Source: Ochromonas danica
Lineage: Eukaryota > Sar > Chrysophyceae > Chromulinales > Chromulinaceae
DNA length: 24,168 nt
Direction: 5' to 3'
Assembly (NCBI GenBank): GCA_015146655.1
Contig: VKHL01000260.1
Coordinates: forward strand, 1 to 24,168
The notes below the pieces were generated by a model that was not told the DNA's origin, did no database searches, and saw only the letters and a program-made list of their open reading frames with translations. Positions 1 to 8,805 of this stretch are shown piece by piece. Within the stretch, counting starts at the first letter, position 1; each line of letters starts with the position of its first letter. A program made the translations under genes and the position numbers.

Positions 1-4
1 CAAA

Positions 5-112
5 GTAATTAAGGTAAGACTCCTTAATTACAGTTAGAATTACAAGGTAAATCCCCTTGTATTCACCTGCTCTGATTCCACTAATTATATACGCTAAATC
101 CCTAGGATTTAG
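5..112. repeat. Cluster of three short hairpins
   Basis: There are three perfect short inverted repeats within about 110 bases. The first has 10-bp arms (gtaattaagg / ccttaattac, 5-14 and 22-31) with a 7-nt loop. The second has 7-bp arms (tacaagg / ccttgta, 41-47 and 55-61) with a 7-nt loop. The third has 8-bp arms (ctaaatcc / ggatttag, 94-101 and 105-112) with a 3-nt loop. The first two have AAGG/CCTT at the loop side and similar loops starting TAA, so they may be related units. Their role is unknown. Confidence 0.6.
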
Positions 113-116
113 TGAC

Positions 117-182
117 ATGGGGAGTGGTCACATTGGGACCACTGCAATACTTCGTGCAGTATAATAGCATATGTACAGTATA
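117..182 (+). repeat. Left arm of a long-range inverted repeat
   Basis: The reverse complement of this 66-base segment matches 22962-23020 almost exactly, apart from a gap of about 8 bases and one or two substitutions. The best block is 30 bases (about 117-146) without a mismatch. The right copy lies about 220 bp downstream of the stop of the LRR gene that ends at 23240. This left copy may therefore mark the 3' flank of another family member beyond the left edge, in the opposite orientation. That last point is inference. Confidence 0.75.
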
Positions 183-547
183 TGTTCGTGCTGAAGGTTA
201 ATTGCTTATTGTCTTCAAAGATGACGCCGTAGTAAAGTGCGCAGTAGTGCTGTAGAGGAAGGAATGACAGCAAGACAGTCAGTACCGTAGTGAAGTCACT
301 TAGTTTGGTCATTCCAGGCATTCACTTCGCTACTCTCTCAGTAGACACATATGTCAGATATCGGAATGTCAGATAACCTCGCACAGTCTTCCACAATAGG
401 GGCACAATTCCACGAGTTGTTTCCTAGCATAGTCACGCTTATTTTTCAAAACATTTTCTTTCTCAAACTCATCTGACTTATTAACTTTAGCTACCACCAC
501 AGCCCATATAGATCTCGAAACCAATAACTTTCTAAAGAAAGACAATG

Positions 548-2047
548 CTAGATCTTGCGCAAAGTGTCCATTTCTTCATGGAAAGCCTCCACAGATCGAG
601 TAAAAAAGAACTTTGCTACGACTGTTTGCAACGCCTCCAAAGCCGAGAGATGCTGCTGTCGACGACGGCAACCATCGAATTGCTTATTTGGAGGTGATGG
701 AAATCGTCTGAAGCCAGAAGCACAAAGAGAAGTTCCAGAGAACATTTTCACCATCACTCTTTGTGCTGACAAAATACGTTTTCCTCTTTGTGCTGAGATG
801 AAGAGCTTTGTTGCAAGGAAACCTGCTGTACCTGAAATAGCTGATAAGCCCAAGTCAATCCATTGCTCTCGGGCACTGGAATCAAAAGGAGACACTGTTT
901 CTCCATGTCGATATCGATCCATTAGCTGAGAGCTAGCTCGGCCAGCAGAATAAGCTGTCAACACTCCTCCACCAATCCCTAAGGCAAGAAGTGGTGGAGC
1001 TGTGAAAGCAGCTATTGTCAAACAAATCCCTGTGACTGCCATGATACTATCTGTCCATCGAGTCACAGTAGATACCAGACTTGCTGCAGGCGTAAAGCCC
1101 CTCTCAAGAAAGACCTCACCATCCAGACTAATTTGATAATATCCATGGGCAGGATAGATAATTTCCATTGGTGGTAAAGTATTATTCTTTAACCAATCTT
1201 GAAAATTAACATAATATCTTCCACTATAATCTGTAAAATGTTCTTCATTTGGTTGATCAAAGGAACGATAAGCAAATAGAAAGAATCGATGAATTGAATC
1301 ATCTTTTAAATCACGAGCAAGGATTAAGACTTCTAATAGATAGCAAGATCTTTCCTTCTCTTGACAGGATGACACTGTGGAGGATATTCCTGAGGGTGTG
1401 GATGAGGATGTTCCTAATGATGTCGAAGGTGTTCCTAATGATGTCGAAGGTGTTCCTAATGATGTCGAAGGTGTTCCTAATGATGTCGAAGGTGTTCCTA
1501 ATGATGTCGAAGGTGTTCCTAAGGATGGGGACGTAGATGTTCCTAAGAGGAGTTTGATTATGACGTCTAGGCGGTCTTCCTGCTCTCTCTCATAGTGACC
1601 ATCCCGTCGACGTGGCTGCCCATACAAAGCGAATCCTAGACGGACACGAAGTTCAACTTCAGTATATTTCACAGGTTGATTCTTCCATTTTTCAGTTAAA
1701 TGAAGAATTTCAGTTTTTGCAATTTTCTGTAACTTTAGAGAGGCTGCTAAGGTATTCGTATGATCTTGTAATGATGATCTAGTCTGTGGTGTCCATCCAT
1801 CAGAATAAGTGAAAGATAGAGATGCTTCTAATTCTTCTTCACTACATAGATGATAAGGAAAGTCATCTTCTTCCACTTCTTCTTCATCTGAAAGTATCAA
1901 ATATTCACATTCTTCCATATAATCTTTTAATTTTCGACATTTTGTATCAAATTGAAAATAATCTATTTCATCTATTTCATCATCATCATCTTCTTCTTCG
2001 TCATCTTTTTGCCTGTCATTGTTATCATACTTCATCTCATCACTCAT
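548..2047 (-). CDS. DUF4781-like acidic protein with tandem STSLGTP repeat
   Basis: This is a 499-residue intronless frame starting at ATG 2047 and ending in TAG at 548. The first 30 residues are extremely acidic. A block around residues 125-170 (RVRLGFALYGQP, then an Arg/Glu-rich stretch) precedes a 7-residue repeat, STSLGTP. The repeat is encoded by five identical 21-bp units at about residues 177-212. The following part contains YYVNFQDWLKNNTLP, a Tyr/Gly-rich strand region, a hydrophobic Ala/Gly/Leu segment at about 333-367, and SSQLMDRYRHGETVSPF. From memory, this order resembles DUF4781 (PF16013), known mainly from animals and without a known function. The tail from about residue 430 looks less conserved and could hide an unrecognised intron. 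The gene is divergent from CFAP77. I am confident that it is a gene and moderately confident of the family. Confidence 0.7.
   Translation of the reverse strand: MSDEMKYDNNDRQKDDEEEDDDDEIDEIDYFQFDTKCRKLKDYMEECEYLILSDEEEVEEDDFPYHLCSEEELEASLSFTYSDGWTPQTRSSLQDHTNTLAASLKLQKIAKTEILHLTEKWKNQPVKYTEVELRVRLGFALYGQPRRRDGHYEREQEDRLDVIIKLLLGTSTSPSLGTPSTSLGTPSTSLGTPSTSLGTPSTSLGTPSTSLGTSSSTPSGISSTVSSCQEKERSCYLLEVLILARDLKDDSIHRFFLFAYRSFDQPNEEHFTDYSGRYYVNFQDWLKNNTLPPMEIIYPAHGYYQISLDGEVFLERGFTPAASLVSTVTRWTDSIMAVTGICLTIAAFTAPPLLALGIGGGVLTAYSAGRASSQLMDRYRHGETVSPFDSSAREQWIDLGLSAISGTAGFLATKLFISAQRGKRILSAQRVMVKMFSGTSLCASGFRRFPSPPNKQFDGCRRRQQHLSALEALQTVVAKFFFTRSVEAFHEEMDTLRKI
1411..1515. repeat. 21-bp minisatellite inside the DUF4781-like gene
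   Basis: Five identical copies of a 21-bp unit (starting ttcctaatgatgtcgaaggt) lie head to tail, with degenerate units on both sides. The period is a multiple of three and encodes STSLGTP on the minus strand, so copy-number changes keep the gene in frame. The lack of any mismatch between copies suggests recent expansion or ongoing homogenisation. Confidence 0.95.
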
Positions 2048-2260
2048 CTTTATTGAAAAAATTGGACCTCACCATTCCTTCTTAAGTTCATCAATTCCAT
2101 GGAAAAGTCCAATAATTCCACGGAAGATATTAACTTTAGAAGGGAATGCCTACCCCAACCGTTTCATCTCTTCTATTGGAGCGTTGGCAATCGCTGCATG
2201 TGCTGCTCTCTGTCTAGTACTGTCAGCTACCCCTGAGAACAACAAAAGAAAATAATTGGC
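2048..2260. promoter_or_regulatory. Divergent intergenic region, DUF4781-like / CFAP77
   Basis: This 213-bp interval separates two start codons pointing away from each other, so both promoters or 5' UTRs must lie in it or overlap. I see no clear TATA box. A 78-codon plus-strand frame (2019-2255) crosses the interval but overlaps the neighbouring start and has no recognisable domain. It ends just before the CFAP77 start, which itself follows an in-frame TGA at 2234. Confidence 0.5.
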
Positions 2261-2805
2261 ATGGATCTGACAGCAACAAGTCCTCCACACTATCCTTCTC
2301 ATCCTCACTCTGCTAGTCAACATCAACATCATGATCATCACCAAGTGCTCCCTAAGAAGCGCACCATCGTGAAGGATCGGGTAGGCTGTGTGCGTACCTC
2401 TACCTACTCTCTCCCACCTGAGAACCACATCTATGGCAAGAAGACAGAACACACTCAAGAAGGCTCTGGAGACTGTAAGCTACCCCTCTGCCTCCTCTAC
2501 CTCTACCTCTCTCTAATGGACGGGTGACTGGGTGGGTATATCTTATAGTGATCTCCAATTGGGTGGCTGCTAATCCTTCTCTAGAGAAGAAGAGCAGTAA
2601 GATGATCGTCTACTCGAATGTACTGGCAGTGAAGAAAGGTTGCATCACTGCCAAGTCTATGAGACAGTATGGTATTGACCATCCCAACATTCGCCTCAAA
2701 GAGCTGTTGTCTACGGATAGCACACGAATTAATGCTAATCATGAAGGACCGTTTGGTATCAAGACACAATTGTAAGTGACCCTCTGCCTATGTTACCACT
2801 ACCAC

Positions 2806-2850
<45 letters not shown>

Positions 2851-3398
2851 GGTGTGTGTTGGTGTGATATGAGATGATCTTGTAGACTCACTCGCTCATT
2901 CACTACCCACCTATCACCACTACCTCATTTCTCTCTGTTACCCTATGTATCACACTGTATTGCCAGTACACCACACTACCTCCTACCCATAACAACACAT
3001 TACCACCAGCACCATAACTCACATATGTAATTGATTGATTGTGATGGAATAGTGCGGAAGAGAAGATGGAAGACCTTCTCCAAGCCAAATACACCAACTT
3101 TGCTAATGAAGACTCTGACTACCCTATCGTGACCTCCATCAAGAAGACTGGCTTCATGCCTACCCCTCGACCAACCATTGCCTCGCAAGCATTGATCGAG
3201 GCCAGGAAGCATCGAGAAGAGACTGCTGAGCCCAAGAGATTTATTATGAAGCGCTTCCAGAATGTCAAGGGAACATTTGAGAAAGAGCGGGAGATGAAAG
3301 CCTCGCAGCAGTTGAGTCATTCTCATGGTAATGGTAATAGAGGGGATGGTGAGGATGGTTCTCTCTCACCATCTCATCATGAAGAAGATGAATATTAA
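2261..3398 (+). CDS. CFAP77: CFAP77, ciliary doublet microtubule protein (3 exons)
   Basis: I join exons 2261-2474, 2549-2771 and 3053-3398. The introns (74 and 281 bp) are GT-AG and the phases agree (1, then 2), giving 260 residues. The N-terminus is His/Pro-rich, followed by RTSTYSLPPENHIYG, then NWVAANPS (from about residue 75), an Ala/Lys helix region with TAKSMRQYGIDHPNIRLKEL, FGIKTQF (residues 140-146) and EDLLQAKYTNF. From memory this order matches CFAP77 (C9orf171), in which a YG motif, a W..xNPS segment and an FGI.TRPS...LL..KY region are conserved. CFAP77 is a structural protein at the outer junction of axonemal doublet microtubules, so its presence implies that the organism builds a motile flagellum. 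The second intron carries a long TG repeat. An in-frame stop at 2234 supports the start. The C-terminal tail after about residue 225 is low complexity. Confidence 0.82.
2810..2864. repeat. (TG)n microsatellite in CFAP77 intron 2
   Basis: About 39 bases of uninterrupted TG dinucleotides, followed by two interrupted TG units, all within the second intron. This is probably polymorphic in length and has no coding effect. Confidence 0.95.
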
Positions 3399-4248
3399 AT
3401 AGAGAAGAGAAGCTGTTGACAGATAGAGAGAGAGATGACGTTGATGTTGTTGATGATGATGAAAGAGTGTGTCTTGTGGTAGTGGAAGAAGTTACGCAGT
3501 GTAGTAGCAGAGAGAGAGAGGAGATGATCGCCTCTTACTCTCTCTCACTCTATCTCTGTCTCTCTTACTGGCTATCACTGTTTGTCTGTCTGACTCTTTA
3601 CTCTGTCATGTCACGCCATGTCTGTGACATGATGATTATGCAACACCTCCTTCTCTGTCCTTCTCTCTCAACCAGTCTGTCTCTCTACTCTCTCTACCTC
3701 TCTCTGTCTATTCTATTCTATTCTCTCTGGTTGTTGTAGACTAGTCTCTCTCTCTCTCTGTGGGTGTATATTTGTTGTGAGTGGTAATAGTGGTAATAGT
3801 GTAGTGGTTATGGAAATGTTAATGGTAATGGTGACCGTTAAGAGAAGAAGAACCACATTGTCTACTGTTAACACTAACGACTAGACTATTTCTCATTTAC
3901 TGTAACAGCACTATAGGATGGATTGACTATAGACGTCTTGTCTTCCACAACTCTACTGTCCTATTAGCATGAAGGAATTCACAGGTTAATAGAAGAATAC
4001 ACGCCTCATTCATATTCCAAGTGCCCCCTCCCCTGTCCTTCACATATGGTGCACTATGTTGATGACACCGACAAGCAGAAGGTTGACTCACTCAATACTT
4101 TGGCTGCGATGGTTCAGCCATGGAGGAATGTGTCAATATGATGGTTAGCCACCTTGGCGAAGGCGATCGCATTTGTTCTTGGTCCTCTTTCGTTTAGTTC
4201 TTAAATGTCTTCCAGAGTAGGAAATAAGTCCGTTTGGGTATAGACCGT
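3399..4248. other. Low-complexity intergenic region downstream of CFAP77
   Basis: The first part, up to about 3760, is dominated by pyrimidine-rich CTCTCT/CTGTCT stretches that open artificial reading frames. It is followed by GGTAATAGT-type imperfect repeats (about 3780-3840). A 31-codon plus-strand frame starts at ATG 4048 (MVHYVDDTDKQKVDSLNTL, to about 4140). It reads like protein but is too short to assign and may be a gene remnant. The CFAP77 3' UTR must lie at the start of this region. Confidence 0.5.
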
Positions 4249-4368
4249 TAACGTTACCGGCCATTTAATGTCAAATACTCGGAATCTGCAATCATTGTCA
4301 CTGAATAATTATTGCCTGGCAATAATTGCAGATTCCGAGTATTTGACATTAAATGGCCGGTAACGTTA
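4249..4368. mobile_element. Perfect foldback element, possible MITE, with nested hairpin
   Basis: Two 44-base arms, 4249-4292 and 4325-4368, are exact reverse complements separated by 32 bases. Inside, 4307-4316 and 4318-4327 form a second perfect 10-bp hairpin around T4317, overlapping the start of the right arm. The whole unit is 120 bp and both ends read TA...TA. It would fit a 116-bp MITE flanked by a TA target duplication, as made by Tc1/mariner-type transposases. Alternatively the transcript would fold into a hairpin RNA. Perfect arm identity points to recent insertion or gene conversion. There is no protein-coding signal. Confidence 0.7.
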
Positions 4369-4959
4369 GCAAGACTAAATTTCAGTAGATACTTGAACTT
4401 TGTTTGAGTTGTTTGATTTCGATTTCTACAAGAAATCCATCCCCAGTGAGAATAATTCCAGCAGGGACAAGTACCACAGTACTTGTGGCCTTCACAAAAG
4501 GTTGCAGTATAACCTTTGGGATCCCAAGGGTCAAATTCCAAGTTTATGCCATCCCAAGTTACCGAGTATTACGTTATCTCTTGATTGGCTGGGAGTTGTG
4601 ATACAATAAAATGATCTACTCGTTGAGTTACAGATGATTGGGCAAAACAGAAAAAGAAATTTGGGTTTTGGGAGAATGTCATGTTACGATCTTATGTTAA
4701 GATGTCGCGTGCACAGTCTGGTCTAGTGTGCTGTAATAACATGCTGATAGAGTGAGCATAGCTGATAACAACGTCAAACTCATAGAGCATAACATCAGAA
4801 ATCAAATCAAGCACTCCAAATATAGTATACTAAAATAAAAATAAATGAAGCATTATAGACAGAACGTTTGATAGAAATATAACACCTGCAACAATAAGAG
4901 CTATCAATCATCATGGTGGAGAAGGCTACTGGGACAGAATCAAAACAGAACATTCCAGA
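4369..4959. other. Intergenic region with overlapping open frames of unknown status
   Basis: Between about 4390 and 4610 there are sizeable open frames on both strands (minus from 4541; plus at 4400 and 4404), but none shows a recognisable domain. The minus frame has a Cys/Trp-rich stretch (FCEGHKYCGTCPCWNYSHWG) and runs into the foldback element, so it could be a decayed exon. From 4620 to 4959 the DNA is AT-rich with no gene and probably contains the 3' UTR of the minus-strand gene ending at 4960. Confidence 0.4.
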
Positions 4960-7692
4960 CTACTTTCTCAACTCTCTCATCCTCACAATAGATCCGTACA
5001 CTACCATCATTAGAAGTAACAACCCCAAGATCGGACCAATCACCAGACCCACTACTGCACCATCTCCCAACCAACTATCATCATGGCGTGGATGTTGGCT
5101 TGGTGCCAGAGTGGGTGGGAAAGCGAAGAGAGGTGCAGAGAAATCCACCTGGTGAACTCCTGTTACATTTTCAGCAGTGATCACTGTCGCTCCCTCTGCA
5201 CCTGCTTCAGATAGTAACGTGCTCAGGAACGATCCACTCGAGATTGATCTCTGCAGCGTCTGTGTCAGATTGGCACAGAGAGCCGTGGCATTGCCTTGAT
5301 AGACAGGGAAGTCTACCAGCGGTAACTCCAAGTCCACTTGCAACACAAAAGTCTTCGTAGGTGAAGTCAGATGAAGATCGGGATGTTGGTACTGATTGTG
5401 CCGTGGAATCTCTTCTCTTGCTGGCAATACATCCTCACCTCGAAGGAAGGAAGAAGTCACTACACCATCTCTCTCCAAACCCTTCAACACACCTCTAACT
5501 CCTCTTCTTCTCGTGTTGACTCTCCCACCACTCTCTTCCTCAGACTCATCACCCACCTCTATGGAGTCAGCAACCATGCCAGGAATGACCGAAGATTCAG
5601 TAGAACCCACGTACTTCGTGTATTTAACGTCCACCCCGCCTTCCTTTGCCACCGCTTGCCGAACTGCCCGAATGTCAGCATCTTCCAGAGGAGCATTCGA
5701 GTTCGCTTTCCTCATCAGCTGGTAGAAGCTCTTGATCCCAAGAATGGTCTCTGATTGAAAGGTAGGAGCTGCGGTAACACCAGAAGGGGCCAGTGTTGGC
5801 GTCAAAGAAGGTCTACGACTAGGAGCAGCTGAGGGCTTGATGGTTGGCGCTTCGGTGGGAGCATCGGTAGGCGTTTGTGTTGGAACTTGTGAAGGGGATT
5901 GGGTTGGGACTTGGGTTGGAAATTGGGAAGGTATTTGGGTGGGGACTTGGGTTGGTACTTGAGAAGGTATTTGGGTGGGGACGTGGGTTGGACCTTGAGA
6001 AGGTATTTGGGTGGGGACTTGGGTTGGTACTTGCGTAGGTATTTGGGTGGGGTCGTGGGTTGGAACTTGGGATGGTGTTTGGGTGGGGACGTGGGTTGGA
6101 CCTTGAGATGGTGTTTGTGTGGGGACTTGGGTTGGAACTTGTGATGGTATTTGGGTGGGGACTTGGGTTGGAACTTGTGATGGTATTTGGGTGGGGACTT
6201 GGGTTGGACCTTGAGATGGTATTTGGGTGGGGACTTGGGTTGGAATTTGAGATGATGGTATTTGGGTGGGGACTTGGGAAGGTGTTTGGGTGGGGACTTG
6301 GGTTGGAACTTGAGAAGGTATTTGGGTAGGGACTTGGGAAGGTGTTTGGGTGGGGACTTGGGTTGGAATTTGGGAAGGGGATTGGGTAGGGACTTGGCTT
6401 GGGACTATTATAGTTGGGACTTGGGTTGGAACTTGGGTTGGAACGTGGGTAGGTGTTTCCGTTCGAGTAGTTCCATCCAGTTTCATATAGAATGAATTTG
6501 ACTTCCCCTGAACGTTTGATTGACCACTGAGGTTGCCAGTCGTAGAGCCCGTTATAAAGACGTTGTGGTCATCGTCCACAAATACCCCCGTACCATAGTC
6601 ATCTTTCGTTGTTCCATACTGTGCAGTGTAAATCTTATCACCATTCGTAGAATACTTCTGCAAGATGAAATCCATACCACCGTAATAAGCATTGTTATCC
6701 AATGCTGCACTCGTGGGTCCCACAATATAGAGGAAGCCGTTATCTTCATCGATTGCAATGGCAGTGCCATAAACATAACCATTGGTAGTTGAAGAAAATT
6801 TAGTATATAATTGATTACCAGAACTATCAAATTTTGTCAATATCAAGGATGGCGATCCATTCGTATCTGAAATATATCCTGTGATATAGATATTGCTATC
6901 TCGATCCAATACTAACGCATTTCCAACATCATCGCCAGTTTCTCCAAACAATTTCGTATAGATAACAGACCCAGTAGAATCCAGCTTCATCAAGAAGGCA
7001 TCCATAGAGCCAATACTTGTCTCGCCATTTAGAGCGCCATTAGTGGATCCTGTAAGATAGATGTTGTTCAAAGAATCTATTCGAATTCCATTAGCTCCAT
7101 CGTCAGAGCTTGTGCCATACAGCTTTGTATAAATCAAATCACCAGATGCACTGTACTTAACAACGAAGATATCTTGATTTCCAGCATTGGTAAGACCTTG
7201 AAAGTCACCCAATACGCCTCCTGTAATAATGATGTTGTTCTCCTTGTCAATTGCCAAGGCATAACCGTCAGCATTGCCATTGGTGGTCAGATGCTGGACA
7301 AAAAGTAAGGTTCCATTAGTTGCAAACTTCAAAAAGACCGGTTGCGAATAAGGAGATCCGTACCACCCGCCCACCACGTAGATTGACTCTGACCCATTAA
7401 CCGCCACAGCATTTGCAGCAGAACTATATCCTGAAAGCAATTTTTCTGTTACCCAATAAACCGCTTCTTCACTGACATCATTATATCTTGCAAACAAGAG
7501 ATTAGAATAGGCACTTTGTTGGCCTAAACCGTAGCCTACCACATACACAGCGTGATTCTGAGAATCTACAGCAATCCCATTTCCTTGACATTTGGAAGAA
7601 GAATTTTGAACGGTATAAATTACCATCTGACCTTGTACTACCTGTCCCATCAGGAAGAACATCATCAGAAATAGAACAGAGAAAGTCATCAT
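4960..7692 (-). CDS. SBBP beta-propeller protein with Pro/Thr stalk and C-terminal membrane anchor
   Basis: This is a 910-residue intronless frame. Residues 1-21 form a clear signal peptide (hydrophobic Met/Phe/Leu core, then QVVQG). Residues about 25-410 hold roughly seven SBBP-type (PF06739) blades. Each has the pattern G.A.D..NN.YITG, then D.FL.K.D..G..IYTK.(F/Y)G. Residues about 411-642 are an almost pure tandem of PTQVPTQ / PTQIPSQ units, probably an extended and heavily O-glycosylated stalk. After this come APSRRPSLTPTLAPS, an unrecognised domain of about 220 residues with a likely amphipathic region and N-glycosylation sequons, and one transmembrane helix near 878-899 with a short basic tail (RMRELRK). 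The topology is therefore a propeller held outside the cell on a stalk and anchored in the plasma membrane. Ligand and role are unknown; adhesion, cell-cell recognition or wall attachment are possible. PT/PS stalks of this kind are common in stramenopiles. Confidence 0.85.
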   Translation of the reverse strand: MMTFSVLFLMMFFLMGQVVQGQMVIYTVQNSSSKCQGNGIAVDSQNHAVYVVGYGLGQQSAYSNLLFARYNDVSEEAVYWVTEKLLSGYSSAANAVAVNGSESIYVVGGWYGSPYSQPVFLKFATNGTLLFVQHLTTNGNADGYALAIDKENNIIITGGVLGDFQGLTNAGNQDIFVVKYSASGDLIYTKLYGTSSDDGANGIRIDSLNNIYLTGSTNGALNGETSIGSMDAFLMKLDSTGSVIYTKLFGETGDDVGNALVLDRDSNIYITGYISDTNGSPSLILTKFDSSGNQLYTKFSSTTNGYVYGTAIAIDEDNGFLYIVGPTSAALDNNAYYGGMDFILQKYSTNGDKIYTAQYGTTKDDYGTGVFVDDDHNVFITGSTTGNLSGQSNVQGKSNSFYMKLDGTTRTETPTHVPTQVPTQVPTIIVPSQVPTQSPSQIPTQVPTQTPSQVPTQIPSQVPTQVPTQTPSQVPTQIPSSQIPTQVPTQIPSQGPTQVPTQIPSQVPTQVPTQIPSQVPTQVPTQTPSQGPTHVPTQTPSQVPTHDPTQIPTQVPTQVPTQIPSQGPTHVPTQIPSQVPTQVPTQIPSQFPTQVPTQSPSQVPTQTPTDAPTEAPTIKPSAAPSRRPSLTPTLAPSGVTAAPTFQSETILGIKSFYQLMRKANSNAPLEDADIRAVRQAVAKEGGVDVKYTKYVGSTESSVIPGMVADSIEVGDESEEESGGRVNTRRRGVRGVLKGLERDGVVTSSFLRGEDVLPAREEIPRHNQYQHPDLHLTSPTKTFVLQVDLELPLVDFPVYQGNATALCANLTQTLQRSISSGSFLSTLLSEAGAEGATVITAENVTGVHQVDFSAPLFAFPPTLAPSQHPRHDDSWLGDGAVVGLVIGPILGLLLLMMVVYGSIVRMRELRK
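5870..6460. repeat. Coding minisatellite of the Pro/Thr stalk
   Basis: On the plus strand this is a G/T-rich repeat built on a 12-bp base unit (for example acttgggttgga, ggtatttgggtgggg variants) in higher-order 36-bp arrangements. On the minus strand it encodes PTQVPTQ and PSQ units. The antisense frames here are open for up to 90 codons (Gly/Leu/Trp-rich) only because of the repeat. Unit variants are intermixed, which suggests unequal exchange. Confidence 0.9.
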
Positions 7693-8805
7693 CTCTTATT
7701 TAATATTCTTGAAGTGAAATTAGTAATGAGAAAAGAGAATAGCAGAGGGGAAGAGGATAACGATTCTCAATATCAATGACAATATCAATATCAATGGTAA
7801 TGACAGTGGTAGTAGAAATAATGGCTCTGAAAGAGTTTTGATCTGGGCCACGATGCGAGTCACAAAGCTATCAGACTTGTCAAGAAGAAGAAGAAGACTG
7901 ATGACACCTTCTTGTTGATGCTGATGTTTGATTGTGACGAAAGATCTGTGGCGGTCCCTCAGTCAGATCAGTGAGATGGTCGCGGTTGCATCAAAGCAGA
8001 GCTGCTGCTGTATGAAGGGGAGAGATCAGTCGCGGTTGCATCAAAGCAGAGCTGCTGCTGTATGAAGGGGAGAGATCAGTCGCGGTTGCATCAAAGCAGA
8101 GCTGCTGCTGTATGAAGGGGAGAGATCAGTCGCGGTTGCATCAAAGTAGAGCTGCTGCTGTATATTGCCGTACTTGTGCCATCATCATACCGGACATTTC
8201 CCACAAATGCGTTTTTTCACGGCAGTTTTTGAGTTTCGAGTTTCTATCGCTATCGATGGAATGGAGAAGATCTCGTTGAGAGGATCATTTTGATATATTA
8301 TTTGTTGCTTTGAAAGTCATTGTATGAAAAGCCTTCTGCTTCCAATTGAGCGATGTACTCAATAATCTTTCTTGTAATATTTAACTCAAAGAATATATTG
8401 ATGAGTTTTATTTATTTTTTCGACCTAAGGATCTGGAGTAATTATCAGACCGGTATGATAGTACGGTTATCACCACTGAATGGCTCAGGGATCTGCTGCG
8501 CTCCATCACTCAGATCAGTCAGATGACCACAGTTGTATTACAGTAGTGCAGCTGTGTATTGCAACTACTGATTGAATTACAGAATTCTGACCATCACCCA
8601 CACAAACCACCCAATCGACACAAAGACGACAAATCAAACAAAGGACACCAATAAAGGAGAAGTTCAATCACAAGAACCTTTTCGATTGTTCGCCATCGTG
8701 TCTTCTCGCCATAGACTATTAGGAATCTCTGCTGCCATTTTATGATGCGACAGTTGTACTGCTGTATTTCTCATCTGTTCTGAAATCCCATTTGTCTGTT
8801 GTGAA
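7693..8805. other. Gene-free repeat-rich region upstream of the SBBP gene
   Basis: This holds the promoter side of the minus-strand SBBP gene, then GAAGAA and CAATATCAATA low-complexity DNA, then the 50-bp tandem repeat (7980-8162). A diverged relative of that repeat lies at about 8497-8562, and a fainter one at about 8739-8770 (gatgcgacagttgtactgct). No frame here resembles a protein. Confidence 0.55.
7980..8162. repeat. 50-bp tandem repeat, 3.7 copies
   Basis: The unit begins tcgcggttgcatcaaagcag and ends gagagatcag. Copies lie at 7980-8029, 8030-8079 and 8080-8129, with a partial fourth at 8130-8162. The full copies are identical and the partial copy has one change (caaagta). There is no spacer, so this is a tandem array and not a CRISPR. 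A diverged single copy with the same flank (cagatcagtcagatg) at about 8497-8562 suggests that the unit derives from an older dispersed repeat. Confidence 0.95.

Larger units (their letters stand above)
1..547. other. Gene-free left flank with hairpins and a repeat arm
   Basis: No convincing gene is visible here. The first 112 bases hold three short perfect inverted repeats: 5-14 with 22-31, 41-47 with 55-61, and 94-101 with 105-112. Positions 117-182 match the reverse complement of 22962-23020 and are listed separately. A 70-codon frame on the minus strand (109-321) lies over the repeat arm, has no recognisable domain and is not called. The rest is AT-rich, and part of it is probably the 3' region of the minus-strand gene that ends at 548. 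Confidence 0.6.

Noticed and set aside
2019-2255. 78-codon plus-strand frame upstream of CFAP77
   Set aside because: It overlaps the start of the divergent gene, shows no domain beyond a hydrophobic stretch, and is out of frame with CFAP77.
3416-3739. 107-codon frame rich in Ser/Leu/Tyr
   Set aside because: It is a product of CTCTCT/CTGTCT low-complexity DNA with no family likeness.
4254-4541. 95-codon minus frame with a Cys-rich stretch
   Set aside because: It runs into one arm of the foldback element and competes with two plus-strand frames. No homology is recognised, and it may be a decayed exon at most.
5899-6495. Gly/Leu/Trp-rich plus-strand frames
   Set aside because: They are antisense shadows of the Pro/Thr repeat of the SBBP protein.
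7980-8162. CRISPR-like appearance of the 50-bp repeats
   Set aside because: The units are contiguous with no variable spacers, and the window is eukaryotic.
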